9,790 bases of DNA from an uncultured Oscillibacter sp. (GCA_910578935.1 CAJTSM010000034.1:1-9790), one strand, 5' to 3'; counted from the first letter of the stretch, positions 1-6,715 are shown. Program-made: numbers and translations. The notes: a model not told the origin generated them from the letters alone.

Positions 1-1
1 A

Positions 2-34
2 ATGCTCTTCCGTGAAGCCATCGCCGCCCTATGA
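2..34 (+). CDS. Possible C-terminal tail of an upstream gene (5' truncated)
   Basis: Frame 2 is open from the window edge and ends at TGA (32-34), reading ...LFREAIAAL. The codons gcc, atc and gcc match the GC-rich usage of the other genes, and the sequence turns AT-rich directly after the stop. With eleven codons visible, this could equally be chance. No function can be assigned. Confidence 0.25.
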   Translation: MLFREAIAAL

Positions 35-65
35 AAAAATATTTCAAATTTTTTCGCATTTACTC

Positions 66-96
66 TTGACATTTCCGCATTTTTTCCTGGTATGTT
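66..96 (+). promoter_or_regulatory. Possible plus-strand promoter with extended -10
   Basis: TTGACA (66-71) is followed after 19 nt by TATGTT (91-96). TG sits at 88-89, giving an extended -10 (TGnTATGTT). The surrounding sequence is AT-rich. A transcript would start near 103 and meet the terminator hairpin at 155-191, giving an RNA of roughly 90 nt without a credible reading frame. The 19-nt spacer is longer than ideal, so this is tentative. Confidence 0.3.
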
Positions 97-154
97 TGGA
101 GAGAAAGAGGCGGGGGCGTTTTTGGGGCGCCGCCACAGGAAAGCCGTGGGGATG

Positions 155-191
155 GAAAACGCCGGGGACAACCACAGTCCCCGGCGTTTTT
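155..191. terminator. Bidirectional intrinsic terminator
   Basis: AAAACGCCGGGGAC (156-169) pairs perfectly with GTCCCCGGCGTTTT (177-190) across a 7-nt loop, a 14-bp stem. A T run of five (187-191) ends the plus-strand copy. The minus-strand copy ends in four T from the A run at 156-159. It lies about 60 nt past the stop of the minus-strand regulator gene and can also end plus-strand transcription from the left. Confidence 0.75.
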
Positions 192-250
192 CCACGTCTG
201 CCGCTCCGGCAAATCCGATTCCCATCCATCCCGTCCTGCTTTTTTTAGGG

Positions 251-460
251 TCAATCTTCCTCCTCGACATATTCCAGAATGTCACCGGGCTGGCACCGCA
301 AAACCTTACAAATGGCATCCAGCGTGCTAAAGCGGACGGCTTTTACCTTGCCCGTTTTTAAGTAGGAGAGATTGACATTGGAGATCCCCACCTGGGCCGC
401 CAGATCGTTCAGGCGCATTTTTCGATCTGCCAGCACCCGGTCAAGCCGTATAATAATCAT
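251..460 (-). CDS. Small XRE/Cro-CI family regulator (YozG-like)
   Basis: This 69-residue protein is essentially one helix-turn-helix domain. It begins MIIIRLDRVLADRKM. The first and recognition helices lie at about residues 16-38 (LNDLAAQVGISNVNLSYLKTG), and it ends with the family's CQPGDILEYV signature (57-66). That combination is typical of the small YozG-type DNA-binding proteins of Bacillota. The ATG (458-460) overlaps the TGA of the upstream DUF2975 gene (457-459), so translation is probably coupled and the two proteins are made together. In this family pair the regulator is thought to control the operon or a partner membrane process, but its target is unknown. A 19-bp dyad upstream of the operon promoter is the obvious candidate site for autoregulation (inference). 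A longer reading in the same frame runs into DUF2975 and has no supporting start. Confidence 0.9.
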   Translation of the reverse strand: MIIIRLDRVLADRKMRLNDLAAQVGISNVNLSYLKTGKVKAVRFSTLDAICKVLRCQPGDILEYVEEED

Positions 461-1083
461 AATGTGTGATCCACCTCGTCCTGCAAATGCACCCCGTAAT
501 GGATGATATATGCGGAGACCAGAAAGACAATGCTGGAGATCAGCGTGGAGAACATAGACTGCCCTGTGGCGATGGACACCCGACTGGCAGAAACGAGATT
601 GGTGAGCCAGCAGATCAGCAGCTTGAGAAACGGAACAAAAACGGCGACAAAAAATTGGAGCAGTCCGTAATAGAGTAGATAGGAGGCGTTTTCCTCCGTA
701 AAAATCTGCCCCTTGTGTATGTTGGAAAATACGCGGCTCAAGCACCAGAAGGCGAACATGATGGGAATGGCATGAACGGCGTACATGAGGGTGAGCCCAA
801 TATGGACGGACAGGTCAATTTGGTCGGAATCGCCGGTCCGCACGTGGATGTCATCGCCCATATGGACCGTCATGCCGCGGGAATGCGGGGCGTGGTCCTC
901 CTCCGCATAGATGGCGTGGGCAAAGTATTCTGTGCTTGTATGGAGGGAGAACGTTTGGCGTCCCATAAAACTGAGCACCGTGCACAGGGCGAAGAAGCCC
1001 ATCGCAAAATAGCAGGCAAATTTTAAGAACTTGGAGGCGGATTTTGCAAAACGCTCCGTTGTGAGTTTTTGAAGAAATTTCAT
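457..1083 (-). CDS. DUF2975 family membrane protein (YoaS-like)
   Basis: A 208-residue integral membrane protein with four predicted helices at about residues 20-40, 94-117, 135-160 and 178-196. A polar extracytoplasmic loop (about 45-92) separates the first two. The segment VFSNIHKGQIFTEEN (118-132) and the C-terminal HYGVHLQDEVDHTL (195-208) match conserved regions of DUF2975, whose members regularly precede a small YozG-type regulator, as here. The biochemical function of the family is unknown. The start is the ATG at 1081-1083, because AGGAGGT (1091-1097) sits 6 nt upstream. An in-frame GTG at 1090-1092 overlaps that ribosome site and is unlikely. The stop overlaps the start of the next gene by four bases. 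The promoter at 1102-1130 is very close, giving a leader of only about a dozen nucleotides. Confidence 0.9.
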   Translation of the reverse strand: MKFLQKLTTERFAKSASKFLKFACYFAMGFFALCTVLSFMGRQTFSLHTSTEYFAHAIYAEEDHAPHSRGMTVHMGDDIHVRTGDSDQIDLSVHIGLTLMYAVHAIPIMFAFWCLSRVFSNIHKGQIFTEENASYLLYYGLLQFFVAVFVPFLKLLICWLTNLVSASRVSIATGQSMFSTLISSIVFLVSAYIIHYGVHLQDEVDHTL

Positions 1084-1101
1084 CGTCGTCACCTCCTCTT
1101 T

Positions 1102-1130
1102 AGCATAACAGGATATTTCGCATATGTCAA
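1102..1130 (-). promoter_or_regulatory. Promoter of the DUF2975-regulator operon
   Basis: Read on the minus strand: TTGACA (1130-1125), 17-nt spacer, TATGCT (1107-1102). AT-rich sequence lies upstream, like an UP element. Transcription would begin around 1095-1098, immediately in front of or within the AGGAGGT ribosome site, so the leader is exceptionally short. Confidence 0.85.
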
Positions 1131-1136
1131 CAATTA

Positions 1137-1155
1137 TTTAATGGTAAACATTAAA
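1137..1155. promoter_or_regulatory. 19-bp dyad, candidate operator upstream of -35
   Basis: TTTAATG (1137-1143) and CATTAAA (1149-1155) are perfect inverted arms of 7 bp around a 5-bp spacer. The dyad ends 7 bp upstream of the -35 box of the DUF2975 operon. Size and symmetry suit a dimeric Cro/CI-type regulator such as the operon's second gene. The region is AT-rich, so chance symmetry is possible. Confidence 0.4.
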
Positions 1156-1186
1156 ATTTTACTTTGGGGCTTTATCTGCACGAAAA

Positions 1187-1225
1187 GCGGGAGGTGGTGC
1201 AGCTGTGTGCTGCGCCACCTCCCGC
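1187..1225 (-). terminator. Terminator of the cysteine desulfidase gene
   Basis: GCGGGAGGTGGTGCAGC (1187-1203) pairs with GCTGCGCCACCTCCCGC (1209-1225): 17 positions with one U-G wobble and a 5-nt loop. On the minus strand it is followed by four T (from the A run at 1183-1186). It lies 45 nt downstream of the stop codon at 1270. Confidence 0.8.
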
Positions 1226-1269
1226 GGCAGCGATTTTTGAGCGTTTGGCCGGTTGGCCTTTTAGCGGTG

Positions 1270-2556
1270 CTAACTACAGGTGCCGGTCATGATGCGGATG
1301 ATCTCCCTGTCGGTCTCCCGCATCCCCAGGCGGCCCAGGCGGCCGATGTTGGCGATGGTCTGCTCCACGCCCTTGGTGACAATGCCCTCTCCGCTCCGGA
1401 ACTGCTGTCCGCCCCGGAACATGTGCCACCCCAGCACCCCCGCGTCCACGGCGGCGGCAATCTTGGCCGCGCAGGAGGGCTTTGCGCCGTCGCAGATCAT
1501 GCCGGAGATGGTGGCCAGGGCGTTGACCAGCGTGTGGGCCACCTCCCGGCGTCCCCCGCCGTAGAGGTAGGCGATGGCCCCGCCGGCGGCGCAGCCCGCG
1601 CTCACCGCGCCGCAGTAGGCGCTCAGGCGGCCAATCCCGGTCTTCATATGGATGGTCAGCAGGTCGCTGAGGGTCACGGCCCGGAGGAGCTTTTCGTGGC
1701 TCACCCCCAGCTCCTCGGCGTACACCGCCACGGGGACGGAGGCCGTGATACCCTGGTTGCCGCTGCCGGAGACGATGATCACCGGCATTTCACAGCCGCT
1801 CATCCGGGCGTCGGACCCGGCGGCGGCCATATAGCGGGCCCGGACCTTTACGTCCTCGCCGTAGGATTCCCGGAGGACCTTGCCAATATTGGCCCCCCAG
1901 TCGTTGGCCATCCCCTCCCGGGCAATGGCCAGGTTGCAGGCCAGTTGGCGCTCCACCGGTTCCCGGACATCCTCCAGGTCCACGGTGTCCGCGAAGTCCA
2001 CAATGGCGTCCACGCTGAGGCAGCTGCGGTCCGTCAGGCCGCTGGCCGCAGGGGATACCACCTCGCCGCATTTGAGCAGCGCCTCCCCGTTCTTCTCAAT
2101 GAGGACAATGTTGGTGTGGTAGTCCGTGAGGCGCAGCCGGACTTGGTCCGCCCCGGACCAGAGGGTGAGAATAATGTCGAACACCGCGTCCCCCTCGGCG
2201 GGGCGCACCGTGATCTCGTGACTGGCCAGGTAGTCCCGGAGTTGGACCTTCTGCGCCTCCGTGACGCTGGAGAGGACTTCCAGAATCTTCTCCGCGTCCC
2301 CCGCCACGGCTCCGGCGGCGGCGGCGGCCCCGATGCCCTTGAGGCCGCCGGTATTGGGGACGACTACGCTCTTTACGTTCTTGATGATGTTCCCGCTGGC
2401 CTCCACCAGGATCTGGTCCGGCACGGCCCCCAGGACCTCCCGGGCCCGGGCCGCGCCGTAGGCAATGGCGATGGGCTCGGTACAGCCCATGGCGGGCACC
2501 AACTCCTCCCGGAGAATCCGGACAAAGTGCTGATAGCGGGGATCGGTCTTGTCCAT
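1270..2556 (-). CDS. cyuA: L-cysteine desulfidase family protein (UPF0597/CyuA-like)
   Basis: A 428-residue cytoplasmic protein, the usual length for the UPF0597/L-cysteine desulfidase family. Characterised members use a [4Fe-4S] cluster to split L-cysteine into sulfide, pyruvate and ammonia, and the fold is shared with iron-sulfur L-serine dehydratases. Visible hallmarks are PAMGCTEPIAIAYGAARARE (21-40) with Cys25, the glycine-rich VSGSGNQGITASVPVAVYAE (262-281), LSAYCGAVSAGCAAGGAIAYLYGG (311-334) with Cys315 and Cys322, and MICDGAKPSCAAK (353-365) with Cys355 and Cys362. These conserved cysteines are the plausible cluster ligands. The start is the ATG at 2554-2556, preceded 8 nt upstream by AGAGGA. 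A longer frame to 2685 would run through the promoter. The gene is monocistronic, with its own promoter and terminator and no cysteine transporter or regulator beside it. Substrate choice between cysteine and a related amino acid cannot be settled from sequence alone. Confidence 0.88.
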   Translation of the reverse strand: MDKTDPRYQHFVRILREELVPAMGCTEPIAIAYGAARAREVLGAVPDQILVEASGNIIKNVKSVVVPNTGGLKGIGAAAAAGAVAGDAEKILEVLSSVTEAQKVQLRDYLASHEITVRPAEGDAVFDIILTLWSGADQVRLRLTDYHTNIVLIEKNGEALLKCGEVVSPAASGLTDRSCLSVDAIVDFADTVDLEDVREPVERQLACNLAIAREGMANDWGANIGKVLRESYGEDVKVRARYMAAAGSDARMSGCEMPVIIVSGSGNQGITASVPVAVYAEELGVSHEKLLRAVTLSDLLTIHMKTGIGRLSAYCGAVSAGCAAGGAIAYLYGGGRREVAHTLVNALATISGMICDGAKPSCAAKIAAAVDAGVLGWHMFRGGQQFRSGEGIVTKGVEQTIANIGRLGRLGMRETDREIIRIMTGTCS

Positions 2557-2593
2557 GGAGGTGGTCCTCTCTTTCGGTAAATTGTATAAAGAG

Positions 2594-2622
2594 AGTGTAA
2601 CATCCGGGGGGATATTTGTCAA
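2594..2622 (-). promoter_or_regulatory. Promoter of the cysteine desulfidase gene
   Basis: On the minus strand TTGACA (2622-2617) is followed after exactly 17 nt by TACACT (2599-2594). The start point would lie near 2587, leaving a leader of about 30 nt, too short for a riboswitch. Confidence 0.8.
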
Positions 2623-2726
2623 GGAGGAGGAAATTCGGGTCGGTTCACAGCTTATTTGAGAATTTCGGAGTAAATTCACATACATCAGCGTTTATAGTGC
2701 CGAGAAACGCCAGGGAGGAATCAATC

Positions 2727-3422
2727 GTGGATATACAGGCCATATCCAGCGTGGAAGCGCTGTTCAGCAAATGGAGGGAAGCGCAGCGGAAAGAACCGGA
2801 CGAGGTGTTCAGAAGCTACAGCCCATCCGGCGCGGTGCCCAAAGAATCCTTTTTGCCGGATGGGATAATTGACCTTGCGGAATATGCGGGGGCGAAGACG
2901 AAAATCCTGTTTATAGCCAAAGAGGCGCATTGGTTCCAGCCGCAAAATGGCAATGATGCGTTGAAACCGGCGGACGGCCTATTTTGGGTGCAAAATGTGG
3001 TAAAGGAGCGGCTCTCCTCCGGGAGGGGAGGGACAAATTTTTCCAGACGTCTTGCGCTCCTCGCGGGCAGGGCCTTGTCGGAACCGGACCCCTACCGGGC
3101 TCTTCAAAAGGCGGCTTTTCTGAATTTGAACAAGCGAGACGGATTTCGCGGCTGCGTGTGGCGGACGCTGGAGGGCTATGTCGGGCAATATCACCACTTT
3201 ATCCGAAGGGAAATGGAATTGATTGCGCCTGATTGTATCGTCTGCTGCGGGTCTGGCGTGAAGTGGCTTCTGGACCAGTATGGGTGTGTCCCGACGGGGA
3301 CGCGCGTGGTGGCCGTGTACCACCCCAGCTATTTTGCGCTTTCGGACGAGGCGTATCTTTGGCAGTTGGATTGCGCTATGGGGCGGGAAACTTCTGGCGG
3401 TTCCCAGAAAATTCCCTCTTGA
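2727..3422 (+). CDS. Uracil-DNA glycosylase superfamily-like protein
   Basis: A 231-residue soluble protein that I recognise only at fold level. TKILFIAKEAHWF (58-70) sits where uracil-DNA glycosylases have their first active-site loop after a beta strand. AAFLNLNKRDG (129-139) resembles the following strand and asparagine region. LIAPDCIVCCGSGVKWLL (165-182) resembles the 'PD-IV--G' helix-strand segment, and VVAVYHPSYF (194-203) resembles the HPS DNA-binding motif. The canonical catalytic loop (GQDPYH or GEAPG type) is replaced by AKEAHWF, so uracil excision is uncertain and the protein could be a divergent or non-catalytic relative. The start is the GTG at 2727, with GGGAGG 8 nt upstream (2713-2718). 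An in-frame TTG at 2616 lies inside the divergent gene's promoter and lacks a ribosome site. A TATAGT at 2693-2698 may be its -10 box, with no clear -35. Its stop (3420-3422) overlaps the -35 of the next operon. Confidence 0.6.
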   Translation: MDIQAISSVEALFSKWREAQRKEPDEVFRSYSPSGAVPKESFLPDGIIDLAEYAGAKTKILFIAKEAHWFQPQNGNDALKPADGLFWVQNVVKERLSSGRGGTNFSRRLALLAGRALSEPDPYRALQKAAFLNLNKRDGFRGCVWRTLEGYVGQYHHFIRREMELIAPDCIVCCGSGVKWLLDQYGCVPTGTRVVAVYHPSYFALSDEAYLWQLDCAMGRETSGGSQKIPS

Positions 3423-3447
3423 CAAATCCAGGTTACAGTTGTACCCT
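3419..3447 (+). promoter_or_regulatory. Promoter of the BlaI-M56 operon
   Basis: TTGACA (3419-3424), 17-nt spacer, TACCCT (3442-3447). The -35 box overlaps the stop codon of the preceding gene. The first operator half-structure lies in the spacer and touches the -10, so a bound repressor would block RNA polymerase. Confidence 0.75.
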
Positions 3448-3471
3448 ATCAACAGGGAACAACTGTAACCT
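3430..3471. promoter_or_regulatory. BlaI/MecI-type operator pair in a 13-bp-arm inverted repeat
   Basis: AGGTTACAGTTGT (3430-3442) and ACAACTGTAACCT (3459-3471) are perfect 13-bp inverted arms. The left one contains TACA-GT-TGTA (3434-3443), the exact TACA-N2-TGTA core known for BlaI/MecI/CopY-family repressors. The right one contains AACA-AC-TGTA (3458-3467), one base off. The two dyad centres are 24 bp apart, a little over two helical turns. The repressor gene directly downstream makes autoregulation very likely. Confidence 0.8.
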
Positions 3472-3492
3472 AGTTGGAAGGAGGAGCGGAGA

Positions 3493-3882
3493 ATGTGGGA
3501 AGCGGAGAGCAAGATCACCGACGCGGAGATGGAAGTCATGGGGGCGCTGTGGGCCTCGGAGGAGCCCATGACCCTGGCGCAGCTCAAGGCCGCCCTGGCG
3601 GAGAGCCACGGCTGGAGCGGGGACACCACCAAGACCCTGCTGCGCCGGTTGTGCGGAAAAGGGGCGGTGGAGCAGGAGAAGCGGAAGGTCTACTACTACC
3701 GCCCGCTGGTGGCGCGGGAGCAGCTGGGCCAGTATCGGACACGGCGGCTCATCGACAAGCTCTATGCCGGGAGCGCCAAGGCCATGGTGGCTGCGCTGGT
3801 GGAGCACCGGCAGTTGGGACCGGAGGACGTGGACGAGCTGCGGACGTTCTTCCAGGAGATGTGGGAGAAGGAGGGGAACTAG
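3493..3882 (+). CDS. BlaI/MecI/CopY family transcriptional repressor
   Basis: A 129-residue protein of typical family length. The N-terminal winged helix-turn-helix runs from KITDAEMEVMGALW (7-20) through MTLAQLKAAL (26-35) and the recognition-helix region GDTTKTLLRRLCGKGAVEQEKRKVYYYRPLV (43-73). The C-terminal dimerisation helices (about 75-127) complete it. In BlaI and MecI, proteolysis between the two regions follows activation of the membrane sensor, and the same logic is expected here. AAGGAGG (3478-3484) lies 8 nt upstream of the ATG. The stop TAG directly abuts the ATG of the M56 gene, so the two are co-transcribed and probably translationally coupled. The promoter contains matching TACA-N2-TGTA dyads. 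No beta-lactamase or penicillin-binding protein is adjacent, so I give no bla or mec symbol, and the signal is unknown. Confidence 0.93.
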   Translation: MWEAESKITDAEMEVMGALWASEEPMTLAQLKAALAESHGWSGDTTKTLLRRLCGKGAVEQEKRKVYYYRPLVAREQLGQYRTRRLIDKLYAGSAKAMVAALVEHRQLGPEDVDELRTFFQEMWEKEGN

Positions 3883-6582
3883 ATGGAGCTGTTTTTGCGG
3901 ACGCTGGTGCGGTTGAGCGTGCTGGGTTCCCTGCTGGCACTGGCGCTGACGGCGCTGCGGCCCCTGCTGCGGGGCCGGGTGAGCCGGAGGGCGGCGTATT
4001 ATCTGTGGGTGCTGGTGCTGCTGCGGCTGTGCGTGCCGGTGGGGATTGGATTGAGCGTGCCGGTGGCGGAAGAAGTTCCCGACGTGCCGGTGGCGCCCGG
4101 GGTTCCGGCGGTGCCGGAGACGCCGGACGTCCCCTGGGTTTCGGGAAATTCCGATTCTGCGCCGGAGACGCCGCAGGTGGAGGGCGATACGGGCCTGCCC
4201 GCGTCCCCACTGCCGAAGGTCCCGGACGCGCCGGAGCTGCCGGAGGCGCCCCTGCCGCCAAGTCCCCCGGACTGGGGCCGGGAGCCAGGATTCTGGGCTG
4301 CGGTATGGGCCGCGGGTGCGCTGGTGAGCATCGGATGGTTCCTGCTGGGGTACTGGCGGGTGTATGGGACCGTGCGGCGGTCCGCCGGGGAGGCGTCTCC
4401 GGAGGCGCGGGCCGTGCTGCGGGAGATGGCCGGAGGGACCGGGGTGGAGCTGGTGGAGAGCGGGGCGGTCGGTACGCCCGTGCTGCTGGGGGTGTTCCGG
4501 CCTGTGATCGTGCTGCCGGAGGGCGTGACGGACCCGGCGCGGCTGCGGGACATTCTGGCCCACGAGCTGACCCATGTGCGGCGGCACGATCTGGCCTTCA
4601 AGTGGCTGGCGGCGGCGGTGACCAGTCTGCACTGGTTCAATCCGGTGATGCTGCTGGTACGGCGGGAGATCGGGCGGTGCTGTGAGCTCTCCTGTGACGA
4701 GGCGGTCATGGGCGGCATGGATGCGCAGGAGCGGCGGCACTACGGCGAGACGCTGCTGGCGCTGGCCGCCCACGCGCCGAGGGGGCTGGGGCCCCTGGCG
4801 GTGATGCTGTGCGAGGAGAAAAAGCAGCTGAGGGAGAGGCTGCTGTGTATTGCAAAGTACCGGAAGTCGGGGCCGATGGTTCTCTTTCTGTCCCTGCTGC
4901 TGGCGGCGGTGGTCGGGGCGTGCGCCATGGTCAGCGACGTGAAGACGGTGACGCCCGACGCGCCGGAGGACGAACCACGGGAGGAGGATGTCGAACCGCC
5001 GGTGCTCTACGAGCTGGACGGCGGGCTGACCCTCGCCATTCCCGCCGATATTGCGGACCGGCTGGTGGTTAAGCCCGGAAGCGGCGATGAATACTGGGAC
5101 GACCTGGTCAGCATCTACGAGAAGCAGAGCTATGATGACAACCTGACCGATTATGGCAGCGAGGGCGGCGGCTTCCTGTTCGGCATCACCCGTTTTACCC
5201 CGGAGAGGTACGAGGAGAATTATATCGGCGGAGACGGCAGCGGGCTTACGCCCTTTGCCGTAGACGATGCTTACTACTACATACACACCGTCGCCACCGA
5301 TGTGCAGTTTTACCGCAGTAGTATTACGAATTATGCAGATGTGGATTTTACCCCTTGGCAGGAACTGGAGGACCGGGTGGGCGGCATCCTGAATGATTTC
5401 GTCACCCGCAACGGCTTACAGCCCTACTCCTCCCTCAACCAGCACGCGGAGGTCCTGTATCAGAACATCTCAAAGGAGACCTCCCCCGACAGCCGCAACT
5501 ATGATTTTACCGCCCGGGTGGAGCACAACGGCAGGACTGACGAGTTCCACATCACCGGGGAGAACGGCTATAACGTGGCCTTTGTGGGCGGCTACCTCTG
5601 GACCTATGAGTGGCAGGAGGCGGAGGAATCCGAGTGGCTGGCTCTGGAAGACCCCGGCATGGTGCTCACGCTGACCAGTGCGGACGGGGAAACCTCCATC
5701 CGATGCCGCTCCGGGGACGACATGGCGGCCCTGACCAACAATAGCGAGACCCGGTACGCTCACACCTGGGACCTGGATGCACCGGAGGACCCGGACCCGC
5801 CGCTGCCGTCCCTGTTTTCCTTCCTGCTGACCATACCCGACGACGCTTTTAACTCCTATGCCTGGGACGGCGCGGCGGATGGAAGCCTGCCCCCGGAAGA
5901 AGCGGCAGCGGTGCTGGCAGAGAGCGTGGCGGAGCGGTATCGGAACACGCCGGACTGGCTGGACTGGAAGCCCCTGGATTTCCAGGTGGAGAGAGCGCAA
6001 GTAATCGATGTCTACAAGGGGGAGGAGCCGAATTTCTGCTTCTGGGGAAATTTCGCCCTCCGGCTGGACGATCCCGGCTATATGCAGTGGCAGGCCGGTT
6101 CCGGGCTGGATGAAGCCATTGCGGAGGGGCCCTATGCCAGCTATTTCAGCTGGAACAGGGAGATCCTGGTGGAGAAAAATTCAGACGGAGACTGGTACAT
6201 CGCGGACTACGGCACCGGTGGGTACAGTGTGAATCTGCCCGGATGGACTTTGTCGTCCGGGGTGGAAAACTCGCTGGAGAAGGCATCCCTGGAGGAATTG
6301 GCGGATATGTTCTTCTTAACCGAGGGGTGGAGCCACGACTACCTGCTGCCCGCGTATGTAGTCCAGCGTCCGGCGGAGGAGCTTGCAGGGCTGAACAATC
6401 TCCTGGACCGGCACACGGAAGCGGAGGCCCGGGACCTCTGCCGCACCCTGGCTGCGTACTTCCATGCAGGCCCAGGGGTATCCAGCTATGACACACTGCA
6501 CTCCGTGGAGGACCTCAACGCCCTGTTGGACCCGACTTATCAGGCGTATACGGCGGACGTGCCGCCCTATGGGGAGGGGTAA
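3883..6582 (+). CDS. M56 family (BlaR1/MecR1-type) membrane metallopeptidase with large novel sensor region
   Basis: An 899-residue membrane sensor-protease. Predicted helices lie at about 8-28, 38-56, 137-157 and 331-348. The zinc site is HELTH (227-231), with CELSCDEAV (267-275) supplying Glu268 as probable third ligand, as in M56 peptidases. A loop rich in Pro, Val and Glu (about 59-130) joins helices two and three. After the last helix, about 550 extracytoplasmic residues follow: a segment at about 370-610, a second at about 645-785 and a C-terminal one at about 798-899. None shows the SxxK and KTG motifs of the penicillin-binding sensor of BlaR1, so beta-lactam sensing is not supported. 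It starts immediately after the repressor's stop, with GGAGGGG just upstream. By analogy, ligand binding outside would activate the cytosolic protease and relieve BlaI-type repression. Codons in the first third are strikingly G/C-ending, less so in the sensor region. Confidence 0.9.
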   Translation: MELFLRTLVRLSVLGSLLALALTALRPLLRGRVSRRAAYYLWVLVLLRLCVPVGIGLSVPVAEEVPDVPVAPGVPAVPETPDVPWVSGNSDSAPETPQVEGDTGLPASPLPKVPDAPELPEAPLPPSPPDWGREPGFWAAVWAAGALVSIGWFLLGYWRVYGTVRRSAGEASPEARAVLREMAGGTGVELVESGAVGTPVLLGVFRPVIVLPEGVTDPARLRDILAHELTHVRRHDLAFKWLAAAVTSLHWFNPVMLLVRREIGRCCELSCDEAVMGGMDAQERRHYGETLLALAAHAPRGLGPLAVMLCEEKKQLRERLLCIAKYRKSGPMVLFLSLLLAAVVGACAMVSDVKTVTPDAPEDEPREEDVEPPVLYELDGGLTLAIPADIADRLVVKPGSGDEYWDDLVSIYEKQSYDDNLTDYGSEGGGFLFGITRFTPERYEENYIGGDGSGLTPFAVDDAYYYIHTVATDVQFYRSSITNYADVDFTPWQELEDRVGGILNDFVTRNGLQPYSSLNQHAEVLYQNISKETSPDSRNYDFTARVEHNGRTDEFHITGENGYNVAFVGGYLWTYEWQEAEESEWLALEDPGMVLTLTSADGETSIRCRSGDDMAALTNNSETRYAHTWDLDAPEDPDPPLPSLFSFLLTIPDDAFNSYAWDGAADGSLPPEEAAAVLAESVAERYRNTPDWLDWKPLDFQVERAQVIDVYKGEEPNFCFWGNFALRLDDPGYMQWQAGSGLDEAIAEGPYASYFSWNREILVEKNSDGDWYIADYGTGGYSVNLPGWTLSSGVENSLEKASLEELADMFFLTEGWSHDYLLPAYVVQRPAEELAGLNNLLDRHTEAEARDLCRTLAAYFHAGPGVSSYDTLHSVEDLNALLDPTYQAYTADVPPYGEG

Positions 6583-6599
6583 ATCCTTCTTTTCCTGGC

Positions 6600-6715
6600 C
6601 CGGGGGCTACGCGCCCCCGGACTCCGCGCCTACTTTTGCCGCGAGGCAAAAGTAGGCAAAAACTCGCTTAAACCTGCGGTTTAAGAATCCCTTGGGGCAT
6701 CGCGCGGAGCGCGAT
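6600..6715. repeat. Cluster of four consecutive perfect hairpins
   Basis: Four inverted repeats follow one another: CCGGGGGC/GCCCCCGG (6600-6620, 5-nt loop), GCCTACTTTTGCC/GGCAAAAGTAGGC (6628-6657, 13-bp arms, 4-nt loop), CTTAAACC/GGTTTAAG (6667-6685, 3-nt loop) and ATCGCGC/GCGCGAT (6699-6715, 3-nt loop). The first begins 18 nt past the M56 stop and could slow polymerase, but none has a following T run on either strand, so these are not ordinary intrinsic terminators. The arrangement resembles a dispersed intergenic palindromic repeat or a structured RNA; I cannot name a family. Confidence 0.75.

Noticed and set aside
1069..2580. 503-codon plus-strand open frame
   Set aside because: It lies antisense to the cysteine desulfidase gene, is rich in Gly, His, Pro and Ala without any family motif, and has no ribosome site. 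GC-rich codon bias of the real gene keeps the opposite frame open.
2616..2726. Upstream TTG start extending the glycosylase-like gene
   Set aside because: It would overlap the divergent desulfidase promoter and has no ribosome site at a usable distance. The GTG at 2727 has GGGAGG 8 nt upstream.
3430..3471. Inverted repeat read as an intrinsic terminator of the preceding gene
   Set aside because: No T run follows, the loop is 16 nt, and the arms contain the BlaI-type TACA-N2-TGTA core exactly at the promoter, so an operator is the better explanation.
3433..5286. 617-codon minus-strand open frame
   Set aside because: It is antisense to the BlaI and M56 genes, both of which have clear motifs. 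The product is a His/Arg/Pro/Gln-rich shadow sequence.
3493..6582. Calling the BlaI-M56 pair a beta-lactam resistance locus
   Set aside because: No beta-lactamase or resistant penicillin-binding protein is present, and the sensor region lacks the transpeptidase-type motifs of BlaR1 and MecR1.
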